NCBI GenBank assembly: GCA_025201705.1
Contig: MU616914.1
Location: 1-32,445 of the forward strand
Source: Dissophora ornata
Lineage: Eukaryota > Mortierellomycota > Mortierellomycetes > Mortierellales > Mortierellaceae
Reading direction: 5' to 3'
DNA length: 32,445 nucleotides
Of this stretch, positions 1 to 9,029 are shown one piece after another. The position numbers were made by a program, and so were the translations under genes. Below the pieces are notes generated by a model. That model ran no database searches and was not told the DNA's origin. It saw only the letters and a list, made by a program, of their open reading frames with translations. Positions within the stretch are counted from its first letter, which is position 1; each line of letters begins with the position of its first letter.

Positions 1-136
1 TAACAAAGAGTTGCTGGGCAAGAAACAAAAATAGAAAATATATATATGAAAGAGGCGTGCAATTACAGAAATACATGTAATTGAAAGAAGAGTAATATAT
101 GAATGTAGCCATTCATGACAGATCATCAAGCAATAG

Positions 137-219
137 CCGAAAATAGCTCAGTTGGTAGAGCGGGAGACTGTAGTTTGTCTGTCATCTCTAGGTCCCTGGT
201 TCAAATCCGGGTTTTCGGA
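137..219 (+). tRNA. tRNA-Tyr (GUA) with a 10-nt intron
   Basis: Full cloverleaf. The acceptor stem CCGAAAA (137-143) pairs with TTTTCGG (212-218), and A219 is the discriminator base. The D arm is GCTC/GAGC (146-149 with 158-161). The anticodon stem is GGAGA (163-167) with TCTCT (185-189). The anticodon GTA is at 170-172. The T arm is CCTGG/CCGGG around TTCAAAT. The stems only close if the ten bases 174-183 are removed, just after position 37, which is the standard place for the tRNA-Tyr intron in fungi. The CCA end is not encoded, as in eukaryotes. A TTTT run at 224-227 is a likely RNA polymerase III stop. Seen directly; identity is firm. Confidence 0.96.
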
Positions 220-221
220 TA

Positions 222-275
222 TCTTTTACCAGTTGACTCTTTGGTAGCTCTTTTACCAGTTGGCTCTTTGGCAGC
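222..275. repeat. 2 x 27-bp tandem repeat just after the tRNA
   Basis: Units 222-248 and 249-275 differ at two bases. Each begins TCTTTTACC, so the T4 run that probably stops the tRNA transcript is present twice (224-227 and 251-254). Confidence 0.9.
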
Positions 276-599
276 CAGCTGGGGTGTGTTTCATTTTACC
301 GTCGTCGCCAAGGTTCAAAGACAGGCGCAACTGCAGAAAGAGAGTTGATGCATGATGAGGTCTATTCGCTGGCAGTATTTTTATGGGAAAAAATCTAATG
401 GACCACAATTCGGCAACGTTAGGCCCCCTCATATTTGTCTCCATCTCTTTTATCGCCACAACCCGGTCCAGTAAGGGCTGAGAATGCTTGCTATATGCTC
501 AATGAAGTGAATGAAACTAGGGCCAAGATTCGATGGCAAATATAACAGGCATGTAAGGGGAAGATGCGGTGATATTCAAGGGGTATTTCACACAATCTT
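276..599. other. Intergenic, no gene seen
   Basis: Between the tRNA repeat and the stop codon of the nucleotidyltransferase gene. Open frames here are short and lack splice or family support. The right part probably holds the 3' UTR of the minus-strand gene. Confidence 0.5.
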
Positions 600-1613
600 T
601 TATTGTGTACGATATGAAAAGGCGAGATTAATATCGCCTTCGATCAGCGCCCCGTACGCCTCCTGAAAACACTTCTTCACCACCTTGACGAGCTCGTCAC
701 TACAGACAGCCGTGACATTGGATCCGACCAGAAATGGGTCCATTACATGAAACACGACTGTGCTGCTCCCTGGCGTTATACTTGTTGATGCTGCTGCTGC
801 TGCTGCTGCTGCTGACGACGTTGGCAAGGATGGGGCCAAAGGCGATGGCGATGACAACGGCGAGACTGGAAGTGCAGTTGGCGCGATCATAGGCGCAGAA
901 GAAGAAGTTTTCAAGAGATCTGGCCGCCATCGGAATTCGCCAATCCTTGGGTTCACCTCCTTGGATTCATAGTCAAAGACATATCCAAAGAACCGACAAA
1001 AATCCACCAACAACTCTGCGGCATTCTTTGTATTCTTGGCTCCGAATCCCTCATAGGACCTCCAACCGTGATCAAAGGAGCAGTCGATCCCTTGAACAAA
1101 TGTTTCCTTCATAGGGCGGTTATCTTCTTCCATAGGTGCTTGCTGCAACTTTGGAAGCAGCGGTGGTTTCTCTGTTTGAAGAAACGTGATCAACATGAGT
1201 TCCAGCGCATAGCTCCCTATCGGCACATCGTTGTGTCTATCCTGGTGGATCGATCCAGAGACGAGGTCACGCTGGGCAGCTAGCCGCCTCAGCGCGACCA
1301 TGACAGGGCCGAAACGTGGTTCAATTAGGGCGTAGGTGCGGATGAGCTTTGAACGGTGGATTGCGAGGGGCTCGTTCAGAGTAAGGTGACACGTTATCCC
1401 TGTTTTCGGATCTACAAACGTTATGACGCCGGGTATTACTGTTGCTTGCTGTTCTTCCGTGTTTGCTTCTGTCACAGTGACGCTCTCATAAGTGAAATGT
1501 CGCAGAGCATCGGCAAGGGTCGCGACAGTTATGTCTCTGATGTTCCCCGTTAGCGTGAGGTCGAGGTCGCTGTGATGGGTGTACGATCCAGAAACGAAGG
1601 CACTATTCGCAAA

Positions 1614-1644
<31 letters not shown>

Positions 1645-2892
1645 CACCGCCCGAGAGATATATTGAAATGACATTAGACAACGGCTTTCTATGAAGCTTT
1701 AGCACTCTCTGTCATTACAGAGATTAGAACCCGAGATTCCTACATGGATTTTATAACTCACCCGACAGCTGCCAGTGCAACAAACCGAAATCCAAAATAC
1801 TCGCTTATCTCCATCTCAAGGTTTTTAATCAGATTTTCAATCTCGGACGAAGCTGTAGACGAGATGGCTAGCGTCTTTGTTTCCAAAAAAAAAAAAAAAA
1901 AAAAAAAAATCACATCGTGAGACGCATGCCACTTTTTCTACGCATCATCACTGCGGACCAAAAAACAACAACACCAACATAAGGCAGTGTAGTTCATATA
2001 CCTTGTGCATTTTCCAGATAAAGTCATCCGTAGTCCTCATCCTCTGCGCGGCCTCTTGCTCTCGTATCAACTCCTGTTGTCTGTTCCATTCTTCTTGCTG
2101 CCTTTGCGCCACTTCCTGCGCCCTCTTGGCTTCCTCCTGTTCTCGAAGCTCAACTTTTCGGATCTTGTTCTGATTGTACTCCTTCGAAAATTTCTGCACA
2201 CCTTCCAGATCCCAGTCGAACATCACGATCGAGCCCTTGGACCCTTGCATCATCCATTCATCCCGCCTCAGATACCGGATTAGCGTTGCGATATCATCCT
2301 GGTAATCTTCCAACACATAGGCGTACTCCCAAAGGAACGTCTGAATGTCCGTCTTGGACAGTCCCGGGATGATAATCGAGTACTCGTCATCGACATCCGT
2401 GTCCGTATCATTGTGAAGGTCATGGCTTCCCCGTCGATGACTGTACAGATCGGTGGTCCAGCTTCGTCCAGATTGATTGAATGGGTCATGACCGGTCCTT
2501 GATTTACCGTTACTGTTACTCATTCCTAAAGACCCAAGTTTTCTTTCCTGTCGCCTTCGCTCCCGCCTCACTGACGACGAAGACGCGAAAGACGGTGCTT
2601 CCTCATGTAGCTCAACATTGCGGGGGAAAATCTCGTAGACACCATGCTCCATCTCCTCGATATAGTCGACAAGCCCGACGACGGTGTGCAGTTGGTTGCG
2701 GGTAATGAATTGGTCGCAGGGGACGTCCATGAGAGACCGATTGTGCTTGTAAAAATCGGCGACAAAGGCAAAGGTGTCTGCAAGGTCGTCAAGCGAGAGT
2801 GTATGGTTCTTGTCGGCAGGGACGAGGGAGGCATACTCAAAGAGTATACAGTCGTAAAGGACCCCGACAAAGTGCCGACGGTTTATCTTCAT
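600..2892 (-). CDS. Cid1-family terminal nucleotidyltransferase (TUTase / non-canonical poly(A) polymerase)
   Basis: Three exons: 2892-2002, 1874-1762 and 1602-600, with GTATAT and GTGAGT donors; total 2007 nt, 668 aa. Residues 1-297 are a family-unlike N-terminal half with acidic and Gln/Glu/Arg-rich coiled-coil-like stretches. The polymerase beta-like core starts in exon 2. The metal-binding SDLDL (Asp347, Asp349) follows a GSY motif. The C-terminal half has the Cid1-type IRTYALIEPRFGPV, the SSYAL-like SYALELMLITFLQ and a PAP-associated segment. Members add U or A to RNA 3' ends during decay or quality control. Oddities: the third catalytic Asp, normally in a CDI-like motif, is His407 (CHLTLNEP), so activity is doubtful. 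An eight-Ala run (plus strand 789-814) sits near the C-terminus. The exon 2 acceptor follows a 25-T run. Family is firm; exon 1 start and activity are less sure. Confidence 0.85.
789..814. repeat. CTG/CAG trinucleotide run coding poly-alanine
   Basis: About eight TGC units on the plus strand, read as GCA codons on the minus strand. They give eight consecutive alanines in the nucleotidyltransferase between a Ser/Pro-rich linker and the last conserved helix. Confidence 0.9.
1611..1647. repeat. A-run plus (CA)n inside intron 2
   Basis: An A homopolymer of about 19 is followed by (CA)n. On the coding (minus) strand this is (TG)n then poly-T, directly before the acceptor GCGAATAG, so it serves as an extreme polypyrimidine tract. 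Confidence 0.9.
1885..1909. repeat. 25-base A homopolymer in intron 1
   Basis: Reads as T25 on the coding strand, about ten bases before the acceptor ACAAAG of nucleotidyltransferase exon 2. Likely length-unstable. Confidence 0.9.
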
Positions 2893-3436
2893 TGGGTGGG
2901 ATCGTTGGCGCTATTTGGTCCTGATCTACTCTTTCGGAACAGGCAGACACGAGGGGTGCAAGCAGGTATGCTTGAGAGGAAGGGAGTGGGCTATTTATAG
3001 TATATGTCCAAGAGACAAGACAGAGAAGGGGACTGAGGCGAACTGAATGAGTGGATCGAGGGAAGCGGCTGTGGCAAGGGTGGCAAGAAGAATTGCGGCA
3101 ATGAAAGAATGAATGAGTGAATGAAGCCGTATGATCAATGGGATGCGTCGCACAAACACAAAAAAAAATATGAAAAGGCAAACAGTTTAGAGTTGATATA
3201 TTTTTTTTTAAGTCCCGCAATAATGCCGTTATTCCGATCTGAACGTCTCAAAATCAGATCCGCCAAGACTACGAACCCACTCTATCCATCGCCATGTTTG
3301 ACTAATTGGCTACATGTAGAGTGTATATATTGCTCTCACGAGCCAGATACAGAATCAATTTTGTCGCATTTTATTTCCACACAGTGAAGTACTTCTTATT
3401 CTGGATCCACCGCCTGTACTGAGGGACTGTCGTCCT
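2893..3436. other. Intergenic: promoter side of the nucleotidyltransferase gene, 3' side of GABA transaminase
   Basis: No supported gene. The left part should hold the minus-strand promoter and 5' UTR of the nucleotidyltransferase, the right part the 3' UTR of the GABA transaminase. A TATAAATAG-like stretch lies on the minus strand near 2992-3000, about 100 bases upstream of the ATG; it may be a TATA box. Confidence 0.5.
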
Positions 3437-5706
3437 TCAGCTGGACTCGCTCGCAACCCTCTCGACCGCGTCCAGGAAGATATCCGCGTGCTTCTTCTGG
3501 AACACAAGCATAGGTCTCAATCGGATGCTCTTTGGTCCGCATCCGCCCGTATTCACGCCATGTGTCCTCAGCTTCGACACAAACTCATCCCTTTTCTCTG
3601 CACTAGGCAGATCGAACGCCATAAACGTGCCACGTCCGCGGACTGCAGAGAGAATGTTTGGGTATCGTTCCTCGATCCCTTGGAGCTCTTTCTTGAGATA
3701 AGCACCGGTCTCGGCTGCATTCTTCACCAAATCCTTGCTCTTGATCTCGTTCAAGATCGTCTTGGCCTGCAGCGCACGAACGGGATCGCCCATCCTACAT
3801 GAAATAACGTAAGCGTGTTAGAACTGGCAACCGAGGCAACATGAAAAGAAGCGAACCATGGCGATTAGTTATTACCAGGTGTTAAAGTTACGATAGGGAG
3901 CATCAGGTCGGACTTCTTGACGATGGAACCATCTACAAGGCAACACAGAGTTGGTCAGCTGTCACCACATACCCCACTACAAACATTGGTCTTGGATGAG
4001 CAACATACCCAGCTGCCTGGAACTTTTTGGAGAATGTGACAATATCTGGAGGGCTCTAATAAAGCAAGACATCCATTGAAATCACCAATAAGAACCCAAA
4101 CTTCCATCTTTCTCGGAGGGATGGCCAAAGCAACCTTGTGATCTCGTAAACCACAGAGCCGCCAATGTCAGCTTACCGTAAGACCCCAGGCTTCGTGTGC
4201 CCAGAATTGACCTGTAGGACCAACGCCTGTCTGCACCTCGTCTACAATCATCAAGACATCATACTTCTTTGTCAAATCCCTCAGTCCCTGGAAGAAACGT
4301 GGCGAGGCATGGTTGTCGCCACCCTCGCTCTGGATCGGCTCCACAATCAGGGCAGCGATCGGCGTCTTTGCGTTCTTCATCTTTTCCTCTGCAACTGCAA
4401 GGCAACGCTCCTCCTCTTTCTTGTTATCGGATTGATGTTTATCAAGAGGATACTTGAGGTTCGGGAATGGGCTGCACACCCAGTTTGCAAATGCTGGGAT
4501 GTCGAGCTTATGCAGAGCTTTGGTGTGGGTGGTCGAGAGCGATCCAAAGAGTCGTCCGTGGAATCCACCATCAAAGCTCATAATCGCCAGATCTACCGTT
4601 CAGTTATACCAGGGCCTCGTCAGAATCAATGGTCAATGAACGCAACTACGACTGCACAAGTTAGTTTTGATCATTGTGGCTATACCTGGGGATCCAGGTC
4701 CAATATTCTTCATGCAGGTAGTCAAGTCTTCTTCCGAAATCGGGTTGTTGAACCCTCTCTTTTGTCTCTGGTGGTACATGAACGCGGCCTGAAAGATTGA
4801 ACCCAATAGTTAGCATTCGCATAAATTCTGGGCAAGTATTATGTCAAAGACGAGTGATCTGCAAGGCATTACCTTATACGCCGTCTCGTTACTGCAAGAA
4901 CCGCACATTGCGGTGAAGACCTGGTTCAACCCCTTGGGCGCAACACTCATGAACGAATCTTCCAATGTTTTTGCCCAGGTTGAGTGCGGTTGAACACCCA
5001 GAGCAGGGCGGTTGACCAGCATCTGGATCATCTCTGGGCTGGACGCTGCCTCAATCAAAGCCTTGGAGTTGTAGCCCAGCGGCAGTGAGGCAATCTGACA
5101 GTACAGATCCAAGTACTGAAACACATATGTCATCGTGATGATTTTTGCGTTGGCGTTAGTCCTCTGGCTAGAACGCTCTTTTTTTTTCAATGCCTATCGC
5201 TGAGATCTACAAAAGGGCCACTTACAGTATTGCCATCAAGGTCGACGACGTAGTTTCCGATTGACTTGTTCAAATCTGTATGTTTCCGATTACCCCAATA
5301 TACACCATGGACATCTTCAGTCAGCAACAGGATCTCGGACTATTTGTGTTTGCGCTCTGTCTCTACTATCGCAAACCCCTCCCCCTCCCCTTTTTTTACC
5401 TGTCATCATGGTTGCTGCACGCGAATCCTGGAGGCTGTCTAGATGCTTCAGGCCAGCCTTTGTCTTTGGACCTGGGAGAGTGGATGTGACGATCTTCGGT
5501 CCCGAGGGCTCATTATGCACTAGAGGTTGTTGGTCTTTATGGTGGCGACCCAAGAATCCGCCCGAGGGCGAGGAGCTGTGGCTGCTCAGTGACGCAAAGG
5601 GACGCGCCATTAAGGCTCGGTCGAAATGTCCGAGGCGCCCATACGCGCGCAGGGCTGGGCTGGTGACAGACAGGGCTCTCAAGAGCGGGACACGGAGAGT
5701 TGGCAT
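3437..5706 (-). CDS. 4-aminobutyrate aminotransferase, mitochondrial (GABA transaminase)
   Basis: Eight exons: 5706-5400, 5275-5226, 5115-4873, 4788-4686, 4592-4177, 4055-4009, 3932-3876 and 3794-3437; total 1581 nt, 526 aa. Transfers the amino group of GABA to 2-oxoglutarate, giving succinate semialdehyde and glutamate (GABA shunt). Class III PLP-dependent aminotransferase. Landmarks: NYVVDLDGNTYLDLY, the cysteine-bearing CGSCSNETAYK, FDGGFHGRLFGSLS, VDEVQTGVGPTG, the PLP lysine in TFSKK (about Lys383), APYRNFNTW and the C-terminal VRGRGTFMAFDLP. Residues 1 to about 45 are rich in Arg, Ala and Ser and poor in acids, as in a mitochondrial presequence. Length matches the eukaryotic enzyme (about 470-500 plus presequence). 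All introns are GT-AG and all phases agree. Fungal names include UGA1 and gatA. Confidence 0.95.
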
Positions 5707-6125
5707 AGTATAAGTGAGTTAAACTTGGTGAATGAGCAATGGAGAAGGAGAGAGAATGGAGTGGAATGAGGAACGAGTGAAGAAGAGGGGAAAGAGGAGA
5801 AAGAGGATTTATTTACAGCGAGGAAGGAGGGAAGGAGGGCAAGGGATGGGTGATCAGGGTCGTGAGAGAAAAGCCATTCCTCCTCCCCTCGAGCGTGTGT
5901 GCCCTCCCTGTCGCCTGGCTCTCGTCCGAGGCGCGTGAAGTAAAACGCGGACTCGACCAATCACGGCAGGGGATACACTCCCCGTAGCCCGTGTCCGCGT
6001 CAAACACAAGAAAAGAGGCGAAAGGGCTTTCGGTCCCCACCTTATCTGTACAAGGATGGAACAATCTTTTATTATTTTATCGTTATTATTTAATGTTGGT
6101 TCTCAGTTGGCACAGGTCTTCCCTT

Positions 6126-7702
6126 CTAGATTAGGCTCGACCCCTTTCCTATGCTGTTCTTGATCTCCAGCAGGATCTTCGTCTTCCAGTTGTCCAACTT
6201 TGTCAGCTGGTCAAACTCAACGACACTGGCCGTAAACTGGTTCACATCGCTGTTGTCCACAGCGCTCAAGATGCTCTATACACACACCAGACGTGCCATT
6301 AGAACTTCAGATCGTAAAATTTCCTACTTGCCAAAGATTGCAGAAAACAACGCGAAAAAATCTCTCCTCCCCCCGTTACCTGCAGAAACTGGCATTCTCT
6401 CGTAGATCCAAATGTAACGTCCATATCGCAGTATCGCTCCACAGCGTTGTGCGCAGATACAGAGTCCTAGAAATGTGCGCAACAAAAGCACAGACATGAT
6501 GGATGAGTAAAATAAGCCCTCTAGTAATAATTCCTGTACGGCTCGATTTTTTCCTCTTCAATCCAGAGATCGCATACCCCAGTCGCCATATGACAGAGTC
6601 CTGCTTTAAGGAAATACTCCTTGAGCGACCACTTCATGAGTTGATTGTCTAAACTAGCGCTCGCCACCGCCTCAAACTTCTCAATCGCCTTGTCATATTG
6701 CTCCAACTGGGCTGCAAACGTGGCGACCTTGAGCATGCACTTGTGCGCCAGACTAGATACCGTTTCAAGTAGTGAATGGAGTAAGAAATTCACGTAGATC
6801 AACCAGCGGAACATTAAACGGCACAGATACGAGAGCGATTCTGTCATATCGTTGATTAGACTGTGAAAAGCAAAACAGGAAAACTTACGCTGTTGACGAC
6901 TCTCCTGCATACCAGTCCGCAGCCACCTCATAAGCCCTCATGGCCTGCTCGAGATCGATCAGCTCGGACTCGTAGATGCTGGCAATGTCCTCCTCATGCT
7001 TGGCTGCGGATTGAAATCGCCCCCGTTCTGTCAAAATGGCGATAGCCTTTTCAAGAGTGGTAATGGCATCTATGTTCGGGTGGGGGGGGGGGTTTTCCAG
7101 ATTTGGGAAACGTGAAGTGTTGAGCGATCGATCCTTCCTTCATAAAACCCTTCTTAATGCCTTAACGATGCGATCGGACTTGACGCTATACCTTGAGGGC
7201 TAGACTTTTTGTACGACTTTGAGGCATTGATAAATGTCGAGGCAGCCTCGTCTTTCTCGTTCATTTTCAACTGCATGTCTGCTGCCTTGCAAAAGGTATC
7301 GCCAGACTCCTTCCCTGTGATGGACATCACGACCAAAAAAGTAATATAGATTCAAGGGTGAGCTGCAATGATCAAGGTGTGACAGATACGCCACACGCTA
7401 CCCCCCTTTCTAATAACCCCTCCCCAGAACACAACCCGGGCTCGTGAGCCGCATGGTTTTTATGCTGGAGAAACATCGTCTCAGAGTCGTAGAGACAACG
7501 AAGCGATGCAATGAGGATGCTGCTCTGGTGTGCACTGGCGTAGTTTGTGGCACTTACATCTCTTGGCCATCTTATAGATGTTGGCAGCCTTGGTATAGAG
7601 CTCTGCTGCCTCCTCGTACTTGGTCGAGTTGAAGAACCAGGTGGAAGGTGTCGCCTTCTTGTCGGCCTTGGCGACCAGCTCTTGTGCTTCACGTTCAGAC
7701 AT
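6126..7702 (-). CDS. sec17: Alpha-SNAP, vesicular fusion protein Sec17
   Basis: Six exons: 7702-7558, 7314-7192, 7069-6889, 6752-6578, 6466-6380 and 6275-6126; total 861 nt, 286 aa, the usual alpha-SNAP length. It joins NSF/Sec18 to SNARE complexes so that they can be taken apart after membrane fusion; cytosolic and peripheral on membranes. Recognisable segments in order: MSEREAQELVAKADKK at the start, YEEAAELYTKAANIYKMAKRW, SGDTFCKAADMQLK, GRFQSAAKHEEDIASIYE, the LEQYDKAIEKFE helix, FGSTRECQFL, and a C-terminal KTKILLEIKNSIG that holds the leucines needed to stimulate NSF. These form a TPR-like helical array. Intron 2 contains a run of about ten G on the plus strand near 7083. Identity is firm. 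Confidence 0.95.
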
Positions 7703-7861
7703 GGCGGTGGCGGTGAATGTGTGTGTGTGTATGCGGTGAGTGCGTCGGATGTGTTGAGCGAGTGTGTGTGTCAGGTGTGGAGAGATTAAGGAGTAGAGGA
7801 AGAGGAGAGAACAGAGGAACAGAAGTGATGGGGTGATGGCTGTAGCGGACGAGATGTCTGT

Positions 7862-7899
7862 GGGCGTTGTGGAAACAAAAGGGCGTTGTGGAAACAAAA
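7862..7899. repeat. Perfect 2 x 19-bp tandem repeat upstream of sec17
   Basis: GGGCGTTGTGGAAACAAAA occurs twice back to back (7862-7880, 7881-7899), followed by a third GGGCG. It lies about 160-200 bases upstream of the sec17 ATG, so it could be a regulatory element or a chance duplication. The rest of 7703-8156 has (GT)n and GA-rich stretches and no supported gene. Confidence 0.9.
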
Positions 7900-8156
7900 G
7901 GGCGCCCCGGACTTGCACGCACAAAGGGTTTGTTAACACGTCACTCACCCACCCTCGAAAATTGGCCAATACACTGTAGACTGGTGTATATTAGCTTTCT
8001 GATCCAAGATACCGAAATGCAAAGCGTCGCTCCTGTTTATTCATAATTATCGATCGTCATCTACTACGGTCCATCTCGTTTCGATACACATAGCTTGTTT
8101 ATTGAGCTTTCTTTTGCGCCACCATTCTAACCGGAAGCTTCTTTGACTTGGAAGAG

Positions 8157-8163
8157 TATAAAA
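8157..8163 (+). promoter_or_regulatory. TATA box candidate of a plus-strand transcript
   Basis: TATAAAA, followed about 13 bases later by (CTTCT)5 at 8176-8200. A strong TATA plus a pyrimidine-rich initiator region is typical of well-expressed fungal genes. It points into the candidate spliced RNA at 8185-8740. Confidence 0.5.
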
Positions 8164-8175
8164 GCGAGCCTCTTT

Positions 8176-8740
8176 CTTCTCTTCTCTTCTCTTCTCTTCT
8201 CTTCCTCTCCATTCGCCACCATTGGACGCTTCAGGTAAGTCCAAAATGCCTTTTCTTCCCTCTCTCCACAGCCGGTACACTCTCTCGACGTTTCTCTCCC
8301 TCTCTCTCATTCTCTCCTCACTTCTTGGACCACGTCCAGCATTTGCTTGGCTTCTCTGTATTTCCTTGTTTCCACGAGCTTCTTTATTGATGTTGTCGTT
8401 CTGGGGCAATCCACAAGAGGACGGGGTGAGAGTGATAGTTCGAGGACTAACCAAGCTCTCCTCTTTTGAATACCGTAGCACGTACCTGGGGTTCGCCCCG
8501 CGCGTTGAAGCGATACGTGGTCGTGAATCCGGTCCTATGGCTTTAATGGCCGGTAAGTCTATTGTTGATGCTTTGTTACAACAACGAAGACATCGTTTGA
8601 GTAAGTCTAACAGTTGGGTTTGATCAACAGGACCGTAAAACGACTATGTGTGTCGCAAACACACTGCACCCGATGATTCGAGGGCTGGGCGTGAGAGTTT
8701 CGTCACTTCGGTGACGTAATTTTCGCGCCCATTGTCCTCG
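8176..8740 (+). ncRNA. Candidate spliced, structured non-coding RNA (or very short ORF transcript)
   Basis: No known family recognised. Three exon-like pieces have good splice signals: exon 1 ends CTTCAG at 8234 before GTAAGT; intron 1 is 8235-8478 with branch-like ACTAAC near 8444; exon 2 is 8479-8552; intron 2 is 8553-8630 (GTAAGT, branch GTCTAAC at 8605-8611, acceptor CAACAG); exon 3 starts at 8631. No reading frame spans the exons; the longest starts give peptides of 7-22 aa. Exons 2 and 3 are structured. CACGTA/TACGTG (8479-8484 with 8514-8519) encloses a GGGG-UUCG-CCCC hairpin and a small CGC/GCG hairpin. 8686-8731 is a 46-nt hairpin with 20 of 21 positions paired (three are G-U) and a cUUCGg loop. 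End and exact start are unknown. A 5' leader of a missed protein gene remains possible. Confidence 0.4.
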
Positions 8741-9029
8741 TTTCACCTCCCCGGCTTTGCATTTACAGAACGACGTCCCCTTCCCCCATTTGCACGCGTT
8801 ACTTTTGAGTTTTCTCTCTTCATTATTTTATTTCTCTTGCAGCTGTTGCCGCCGCCTGCGCCCTCGTTTTTTCTTGGAGTGATGCATTGCAATGAAATAT
8901 ATAAAAAAGAGAATGGAACACGGATCGACTCAGCGGTAATGGTAGTAGTAATGGTAGCAAGAGAAGTGACGACGATGATAATAATAATAAAAAAACGCGC
9001 TCAGGTAAAATCGGATATGCCAAATGGGT
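8741..9029. other. Intergenic: downstream of eIF3c, no gene seen
   Basis: Contains a strong acceptor-like CTCTTGCAG at about 8831-8841 that could belong to a further exon of the plus-strand transcript, and AT-rich short repeats (AGTAATGGTAGT, (ATA)n) near 8940-8990. The 3' UTR of eIF3c should lie at the right edge. Confidence 0.4.

Noticed and set aside
4165..4800. 211-codon plus-strand open frame
   Set aside because: It lies antisense to two conserved exons and one intron of GABA transaminase and has no family likeness.
8479..8500. U1 snRNA-like 5' end (ACGTACCTGGGG)
   Set aside because: The 5' splice-site complement in U1 should read ACTTACCT; here it is ACGTACCT, and the sequence lies right after a good intron acceptor. 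The rest does not match U1 stems I know.
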